Shown: piece after piece, positions 59,137-64,000 of the stretch
How the letters are laid out: every line of letters starts with the position of its first letter
Position numbering within the stretch: the first letter of the stretch is position 1
DNA from: a candidate division FCPU426 bacterium
GTDB taxonomy: Bacteria; Oederibacteriota; Muellerivitia; Muellerivitales; Muellerivitaceae
DNA length: 64,000 nt
Assembly (NCBI GenBank): GCA_027452205.1
Contig: DAIDGV010000027.1
Span: 1 to 64,000 of the forward strand
Direction: 5' to 3'
Notes under the pieces: model-generated
The model's input: the letters and a program-made list of their open reading frames with translations, nothing else
Told to the model about the DNA's origin: nothing
Databases searched by the model: none
Program-made: the position numbers and the translations under genes

Positions 59137-60110
59137 GGTGGACGCGTTCAATAGGTCTGCTGATGCTCCTCCTGTTCTGGACCCTGCCGGTGTGGGCCGA
59201 TCAACAAGGGGGTCAGAGACCGGCGGCTTACTTGGACATGGGCGTGGGCGGAATGCAGAACGCCATGGGCGGCACGGGGGTGGCGGTCCGGAACGATGTA
59301 GCCGATGGTTACTGGAACCCGGCTGGCTTGACGGCCTTGCGGGGTTTTCAAGTGGAAGACCAATACACCCTTCTTTCCCTGAATCAGGAATTGAACTATT
59401 TGGGATTAGCCAACAACTTCCGGGATAAATTCTTTTACGGTCTTTCCTGGATCTATTACAGCGCGGGGAACGATCTGGAAGCCCGTACGGGACCCTCTTT
59501 GAACCCGGACAGCATTTTTTCCGACCTGGAAATGACCTTCATTGTTTCTTTGGCCATTCGCATCGACCCCCGGTGGGCACTGGGTCTGAATTTAAAGATA
59601 TTGACCCAGAACCTAGGTTCCTTTTCATCCGGTGTCGGTTTTGGGGAAGACTTTGGTTTGCAATATCGACTGACCAAAGACACCACCTTGGGATTGATGA
59701 TCGAGGATATCTACACAAGCCTGACTTATAGTTCGTCCACGTCCTCCAGTTCCACGGATCCAGCCCAGATCCGTCCGACGACTTTCAAGGTTGGCGTGGC
59801 TGACCATGAGGAACAATGGAACTTGAAAGGAACGGCTGACCTAGCCTGGAGCCAGGATCTGGGCCTGGAACCGCGTCTGGGTGTTGAATGGCGCCCCTTG
59901 GATGGTTTGGCGTTGCGGGGCGGTTTTTGGGCAGAGAATTTGACCGCGGGAGCTGGAGGCGGATCGCCTTTGGTCTATTTGACGACCGGGGTCGCTCTTT
60001 TACTCCCGGTCCAGGGTAATTTGCTAGAATTCGACTATTCCATCATCCCGGACCGCATCGACGCGGGTGCCATCATCAACCAGATCGCTATCACCGGAAA
60101 GTTCCTCTAA
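59133..60110 (+). CDS. PorV/PorQ-like outer-membrane beta-barrel protein
   Basis: A 325-residue protein with a signal peptide (1-22, ending VWA) and the N-terminal signature of UPF0164/PorV/PorQ proteins: AAYLDMGVGGMQNAMGGTGVA, then YWNPAGLTALRG. The remainder is alternating amphipathic strands ending in IAITGKFL with a C-terminal hydrophobic residue, typical of a barrel. Such proteins help export or anchor secreted proteins with C-terminal signals; the upstream protease could be a client, which is inference. Confidence 0.8.
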   Translation: MRWTRSIGLLMLLLFWTLPVWADQQGGQRPAAYLDMGVGGMQNAMGGTGVAVRNDVADGYWNPAGLTALRGFQVEDQYTLLSLNQELNYLGLANNFRDKFFYGLSWIYYSAGNDLEARTGPSLNPDSIFSDLEMTFIVSLAIRIDPRWALGLNLKILTQNLGSFSSGVGFGEDFGLQYRLTKDTTLGLMIEDIYTSLTYSSSTSSSSTDPAQIRPTTFKVGVADHEEQWNLKGTADLAWSQDLGLEPRLGVEWRPLDGLALRGGFWAENLTAGAGGGSPLVYLTTGVALLLPVQGNLLEFDYSIIPDRIDAGAIINQIAITGKFL

Positions 60111-60877
60111 TGGACATTCAAACCCACTTAAAAGCTATCCAACGTTTAGGGGTCAAATACGTCTCTTTGACCTCTTCAACTTCGCCCGAAAGGGAAGTTG
60201 TTGTCGAGACGGCTTCACCAGTTGCGATTCCTGCCCCGGCCCCACAGGTCACTACCGAAGTCGTGCCCACGGGGATTCCCTCATGGGTGACCGCGTCCGA
60301 GAACAGCGTGAAGGCCATGGAATTGATCGCTTTTTATCAGGATATCCATGAGTGTCAAAATTGCCCCCTGGGGGCGACCCGGAAACATTTTGTGTTCGGC
60401 AGCGGCAATCCTGAGGCCAAGGTGATGTTCGTGGGTGAGGCCCCGGGCGCCGATGAGGATGAACAAGGCCTGCCTTTTGTGGGTCGGGCCGGCCAACTTT
60501 TGACCAAGATCATCGAATCGACCCAAGCCTGGAAAAGAAAAGAAGTATTCATCTGTAATGTGCTCAAGTGCCGTCCTCCGGGAAATCGAACGCCCTTGCC
60601 TGAAGAAGTGGAACAGTGCCGTCCTTATTTAGAAGAACAGATCAGGGTCGTTGGACCCAAGCTCATCATGGCTTTGGGCGCCAGCGCGGCCCAGGCGCTT
60701 TTGAAGACCAAGGAACCGGTCGGGAAATTACGCCAGGGTTGGCATGATCTTCAAGGGATCCCTTTGAAGGTCACCTATCACCCTGCCGCTCTTTTACGGG
60801 ATGAGACCCGCAAGAAGGATGTCTGGCAGGACATGAAAGAATTCACTGCCAAATACAAAGAGTTGGAAGGGCTTTGA
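60110..60877 (+). CDS. Uracil-DNA glycosylase, type 4/5-like
   Basis: A 255-residue family 4 UDG. An N-terminal ~75-residue low-complexity extension precedes the core: [18 protein letters not shown] (about 80-97) with iron-sulfur Cys, motif 1 [20 protein letters not shown] near 104-123, [12 protein letters not shown] near 145, and the HPAALLR motif near 225. It removes uracil from DNA. The ATG overlaps the previous stop (TAATG). Confidence 0.9.
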   Translation: MDIQTHLKAIQRLGVKYVSLTSSTSPEREVVVETASPVAIPAPAPQVTTEVVPTGIPSWVTASENSVKAMELIAFYQDIHECQNCPLGATRKHFVFGSGNPEAKVMFVGEAPGADEDEQGLPFVGRAGQLLTKIIESTQAWKRKEVFICNVLKCRPPGNRTPLPEEVEQCRPYLEEQIRVVGPKLIMALGASAAQALLKTKEPVGKLRQGWHDLQGIPLKVTYHPAALLRDETRKKDVWQDMKEFTAKYKELEGL

Positions 60878-60971
60878 CCGCTACGCAGGACCATGCTTTT
60901 CGCCGATGGGTCCTGAATCTTGTTATAATCCTCTCGTCTTTTACCCTGGATCCTAGGATCAAGCCCATTTC

Positions 60972-63275
60972 ATGAACTATTTGAGCTATTTCCTCAATCC
61001 AGCCAATTGGTTCTTCCCACCCTCCCGCCGGTACCGGCTTGAAGTCCACGCCTTTGACAGTGAAGTTTCCAAGATCAAGGATTTTGCCCAAGCCATCTGC
61101 ACCGTGGCGGGTTATTCCCTGGCCGACGCCAATGTCATCAAATTGGTTCTTGAAGAGGTTTGCGTCAACATCATCCGGCACGCTTATACGGAAAGCTCCA
61201 AGGGGCCCATTTTGGCCGAAATGAGCATCGGGTTCTTTGGTATGCGTATCAAGGTCATGGATCAAGGCCAGAGTTTCGACTTCAAGAGCGTGAAAGACCC
61301 GGACCTGGACCATTATGTCGAAGTAGCCAAAAGAGGAGGTCTGGGACTTTGGGTCATTCGGAAAATGATGACCAATGTCCATTACCGTTCTTTGGACGAC
61401 CATAACGAATGGACCCTTTATTACCGTCCCTCCAATGAAACCGAAGAGGAAGAAAAAAAGACCCCGGCGTGGGACGGTCTTTCGCTTAAGTTCACCCTGG
61501 CCTCTTTTTTGCTTTTCACTTTCCTGATCTTCCTGGTCTATGTACTCACGGTGTTGGTCACTGTGCCGATCCTTGGGCCTATGGATACCCTGGCCCGGCG
61601 GTTGGGGGCCGGGTACACGACCACCCTGGGCCGGGGTATCGTGTTGGTCTATGGTTTGGGTTTGGCGGGTTTCGCATTGATCTTTTACAAACTTTTCCAT
61701 CCCTTGGTCTCTTCGCGGGATCCCCGAACGAACTTGCGGGACCGGTGGAGGTTACGGCAGGCTTTTTTGAAGGATCGGGAAGAATATGACAGGCTCTTGA
61801 AGGTCTTGACCGAAATGGAGCAGAACAAAAAGGAACTGCAACAAAAGAACCGGGATAGCGTGTCCCGGGAAGCCCAATTACAGGAAGAACAACGGGCGGC
61901 TTTAGAAAAAGTGGCACTCCTTGAGGCTCAACTGGAGTCCGAGAAGAACGCCAATGCGGCTAAGATGGCATTGGAACCGGCACCCTCGAGAACGGACAAG
62001 GTATCCGAACAGGCCGATGAAGTGCGGGCGATCCTGACCGGCTCGGATCCCGTCAAAATGCGGTTGGAAAAGGAACTGGAAGACGCCCAAGCCCGTATCC
62101 GCACCCAGTCCCATTTTGAGGAGGGAATTCGCAAAGAAGTGGAAGTGGCCCAACAGATCCAACACGCGCTCCTTCCCAAAGAATATCCCCAAATCGAGGG
62201 GTTCCAAGTGGGCGCATCCTATCGGGCGGCCAGCGAAGTGGGCGGCGATTATTATGACTTTATTTGGGTGGACCCGACCACACTGGGCATCGCGGTGGGG
62301 GACGTGGCCGGTAAGGGCGTGCCTGGGTCGATGGTGATGGCCATGATCCGCACGGCCATGCGTCTGGAAGCCAAAAAGAACAAGTCTCCGGCCAACGTGT
62401 TGTTAAAGGTCCACGAGCATGTGAATGGAGATATGAAAAGAGGGATGTTCGCCACGATGTTCTATATCGTGCTGGATTCCCGCAACCGGTCCATCAGTTA
62501 CGCCAGCGCGGGACACAATCCCATGGTGCTTTACCGCGGTTCTACCGATGAAGTTTACTTCTTGAAACCTAAGGGGTTCCCCCTAGGCATCGATCTGCCC
62601 GATGAAAGCTTGTTCGCAAAGACCATGGCCCTACAAAAACTAAGCCTTCAAAAAGATGATCTGCTTCTTATTTATACTGACGGCGTGACCGAGGCTATGA
62701 ACTCGAAAAACGAACAGTTCGGTGAGGATCGGATGATCCAGGCCGTACGCGAGAACTGCCATCTGCCGGCGGCCGAAGTGGTCCAAAAGATCGAGGAAAG
62801 TATCGCCCGTTTCGTGGGCGGAGCCGCGCAAAGCGACGACGTGACCATCGTGGTCATCAAGGAGAACCTGCAAGCGGAGGACGTCATCTACAAGTTCCGC
62901 AAACAGCTATTGAAATTGGTAGATGACGGCACTTCCATCGCCGAGGCTTGCCGTCAACTGAATGTCTCGCCACAGACCTACTATTACTATAAAGCTATCC
63001 ACGACAAGAAGGGGGACGCGGGTTTAAAACCGGTGTTCCCTAAGAAGAGAGCCGCCGTGCATGAGCTTTCCTTGGACCAACGCAACGCGGTCTTGTCGGT
63101 GGTGAAGTCCAATCCGGAGTTGGGCGCGGGACAGATCGTGGAGTTCCTCAGGAGCGTCCGGAAACCTGCCATCAAGTTGGAAACGAAGGTAGTTTCCGAC
63201 TTCCTGAACCGCAAGGGCTTGGGTGAAGCCAAGGAAAGAAAGGTCTTCGCGGCCAACGAGATTGACACCGTTTAA
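60972..63275 (+). CDS. Anti-sigma-type kinase, SpoIIE phosphatase and HTH fusion
   Basis: A 767-residue multidomain protein. (1) HATPase of the RsbW type at about 20-150 with N-box EEVCVNIIRHAY, MDQGQSFD and GGLGLWVIRKMM. (2) Two membrane helices near 173-195 and 217-240. (3) A coiled coil about 265-335. (4) A PP2C/SpoIIE phosphatase about 395-635 with VGGDYYDF, VGDVAGKGVPG, SAGHNPM, YTDGVTEAMN and SDDVTIVV. (5) A C-terminal ~120-residue region with transposase-like helix-turn-helix IAEACRQLNVSPQTYYYYKAIHD and a second helical unit. Kinase and phosphatase of a partner-switching system plus a DNA-binding-like tail in one chain is unusual. The N-terminal kinase is cytosolic if both helices form a hairpin. 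Confidence 0.85.
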   Translation: MNYLSYFLNPANWFFPPSRRYRLEVHAFDSEVSKIKDFAQAICTVAGYSLADANVIKLVLEEVCVNIIRHAYTESSKGPILAEMSIGFFGMRIKVMDQGQSFDFKSVKDPDLDHYVEVAKRGGLGLWVIRKMMTNVHYRSLDDHNEWTLYYRPSNETEEEEKKTPAWDGLSLKFTLASFLLFTFLIFLVYVLTVLVTVPILGPMDTLARRLGAGYTTTLGRGIVLVYGLGLAGFALIFYKLFHPLVSSRDPRTNLRDRWRLRQAFLKDREEYDRLLKVLTEMEQNKKELQQKNRDSVSREAQLQEEQRAALEKVALLEAQLESEKNANAAKMALEPAPSRTDKVSEQADEVRAILTGSDPVKMRLEKELEDAQARIRTQSHFEEGIRKEVEVAQQIQHALLPKEYPQIEGFQVGASYRAASEVGGDYYDFIWVDPTTLGIAVGDVAGKGVPGSMVMAMIRTAMRLEAKKNKSPANVLLKVHEHVNGDMKRGMFATMFYIVLDSRNRSISYASAGHNPMVLYRGSTDEVYFLKPKGFPLGIDLPDESLFAKTMALQKLSLQKDDLLLIYTDGVTEAMNSKNEQFGEDRMIQAVRENCHLPAAEVVQKIEESIARFVGGAAQSDDVTIVVIKENLQAEDVIYKFRKQLLKLVDDGTSIAEACRQLNVSPQTYYYYKAIHDKKGDAGLKPVFPKKRAAVHELSLDQRNAVLSVVKSNPELGAGQIVEFLRSVRKPAIKLETKVVSDFLNRKGLGEAKERKVFAANEIDTV

Positions 63276-63340
63276 GCACCCCTGGATAATGAAATCCTCT
63301 TGCTGTGGTTGAAACCACTTCGAGTTAAAGGCCTACACTT

Positions 63341-64000
63341 TTGGAACCCATCACCTTTAAGTCGCTCATTGAGATCGAAGGCAAACACTTCATCCTCGAG
63401 ACTTCCTCCATGCCGGGACGTCCCCGGTATTCCTATTACATCCAACTTGACGGCCGTATCATTTCCCAAAAAGAGTCCGATTTTCCTGAGGGCCTCAGCG
63501 ATGAAGGGATGAAAACCTTCCTGCAGAACAGCCATAAAGCCCGGGCGGTGGAACTGGAATCCATTTTTCGTCTCAACCGCAAGATCGACGAGAAAGCCAC
63601 GCCGGATACTTGCTGGAAAATGGGGGTCATCCTTCTTTCAAACGGTTTTTACGAGGATGCCAAGAACCGCTTCCTGAAAGCCATGGAAATCGATCCGGTC
63701 CATCTTCAATCGGCCAAATGTTACGGTATCACCTTGATGCTGCTCGGCGACATGGAAGGGGCCATCGCGGCCTTGAACCGAGCCAAGGAATTAGGGCCTT
63801 CTTTCGCGGACATCTATTACCACTTGGGCAACGCTTACTTGTTCAATAAGGACCTGGACCAAGCGGTCCAAAGTTATCTTCAAGCCCTGCAGATCAACCC
63901 CCGTTACGCCGATGCCCGGTTGCGGTTGGCTACCGCTTGCGTAGGCTATCTGCTCCAATCAGCCAGTCAGTTGAATGACGCCAAGAGCAATGAATTGGTC
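63341..64000 (+). CDS. TPR protein, partial (runs off the window)
   Basis: An open frame from TTG 63341 to the window edge, 220 codons so far. After an N-terminal ~95-residue segment (KSLIEIEGKHFILETSSMPG) come TPR units: GVILLSNGFYEDAKNRFLKA, GITLMLLGDMEGAIAALNRA and HLGNAYLFNKDLDQAVQSYL, each followed by a Pro-containing turn. TTG follows CTACACTT without a clear ribosome-binding site, so the start is uncertain. The C-terminus is outside the window. Confidence 0.75.
   Translation, partial: MEPITFKSLIEIEGKHFILETSSMPGRPRYSYYIQLDGRIISQKESDFPEGLSDEGMKTFLQNSHKARAVELESIFRLNRKIDEKATPDTCWKMGVILLSNGFYEDAKNRFLKAMEIDPVHLQSAKCYGITLMLLGDMEGAIAALNRAKELGPSFADIYYHLGNAYLFNKDLDQAVQSYLQALQINPRYADARLRLATACVGYLLQSASQLNDAKSNELV

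Overview
The window is 64 kb of dense, GC-rich bacterial chromosome, mostly on the + strand. Many neighbouring genes overlap by ATGA, GTGA or TTGA, which points to long translationally coupled operons. Promoters that can be read match the vegetative sigma-70 consensus (TTGACR, 17 bp, TATNNT). Lipoproteins, an RlpA-like protein, a PorV/PorQ-like barrel, a quinone-type dihydroorotate dehydrogenase, a diheme cytochrome c and a Bat (aerotolerance) operon indicate a diderm, respiring, heterotrophic bacterium. The gene content would suit an uncultured FCB-like or Elusimicrobia-like lineage, but there is no rRNA and I cannot name the phylum. I saw no tRNA, rRNA, CRISPR array, complete insertion sequence or prophage.

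Layout. 1-0.8 kb: an NHL-repeat remnant and a STAS-like protein. 1-6.8 kb: phoH-ybeY-corC-PHP-era-pyk. 7-10.2 kb: an ArsC/Spx-like protein, two small proteins and an AT-richer membrane protein on the minus strand. 10.2-18.8 kb: a PyrR-attenuated pyrimidine operon, pyrR-pyrB-pyrC-carA-[AT-rich orphan gene]-carB. 18.9-25.5 kb: a secreted DPKTG-repeat protein, a structured intergenic RNA candidate, PilZ, CobO, a putative metalloprotease, a diheme cytochrome c and a cold-shock protein. 25.8-30.5 kb: queE-queC, pyrD, rlpA, pyrF, pyrE; with the operon above this gives every enzyme of de novo UMP synthesis. 30.5-36.8 kb: membrane and envelope proteins and rqcH. 36.9-43.3 kb: a fatty-acid cluster (acyl-CoA synthetase, thiolase, 3-hydroxyacyl-CoA dehydrogenase, enoyl-CoA hydratase, patatin). 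43.4-45.8 kb: HU and groESL. 46-53.7 kb: the Bat operon (DUF58, BatA, BatB, BatC, BatD, MoxR) and a lipoprotein. 53.9-57.4 kb: yicC-[GxxExxY gene]-gmk-rpoZ-coaBC. 57.4-64 kb: subtilase, PorV-like barrel, uracil-DNA glycosylase, a kinase-phosphatase-HTH fusion and the start of a TPR protein.

The most unusual signal is a set of small palindromic elements wedged between genes. At two loci (start of the PHP gene, end of carA) a related ~33-bp palindrome is flanked by two copies of the gene terminus. The copies encode identical peptides but differ at many synonymous positions (4 of 24 and 10 of 30 bases, none changing an amino acid). Simple duplication followed by drift does not give this pattern. 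A second palindrome family (CCACAGATG / CCACAGAGT / ACCAAGGACACTAAG types) fills intercistronic gaps at five places. One copy carries a GxxExxY (PD-(D/E)XK-like) gene between ~40-bp terminal inverted repeats, so the gene-less copies may be its non-autonomous relatives.
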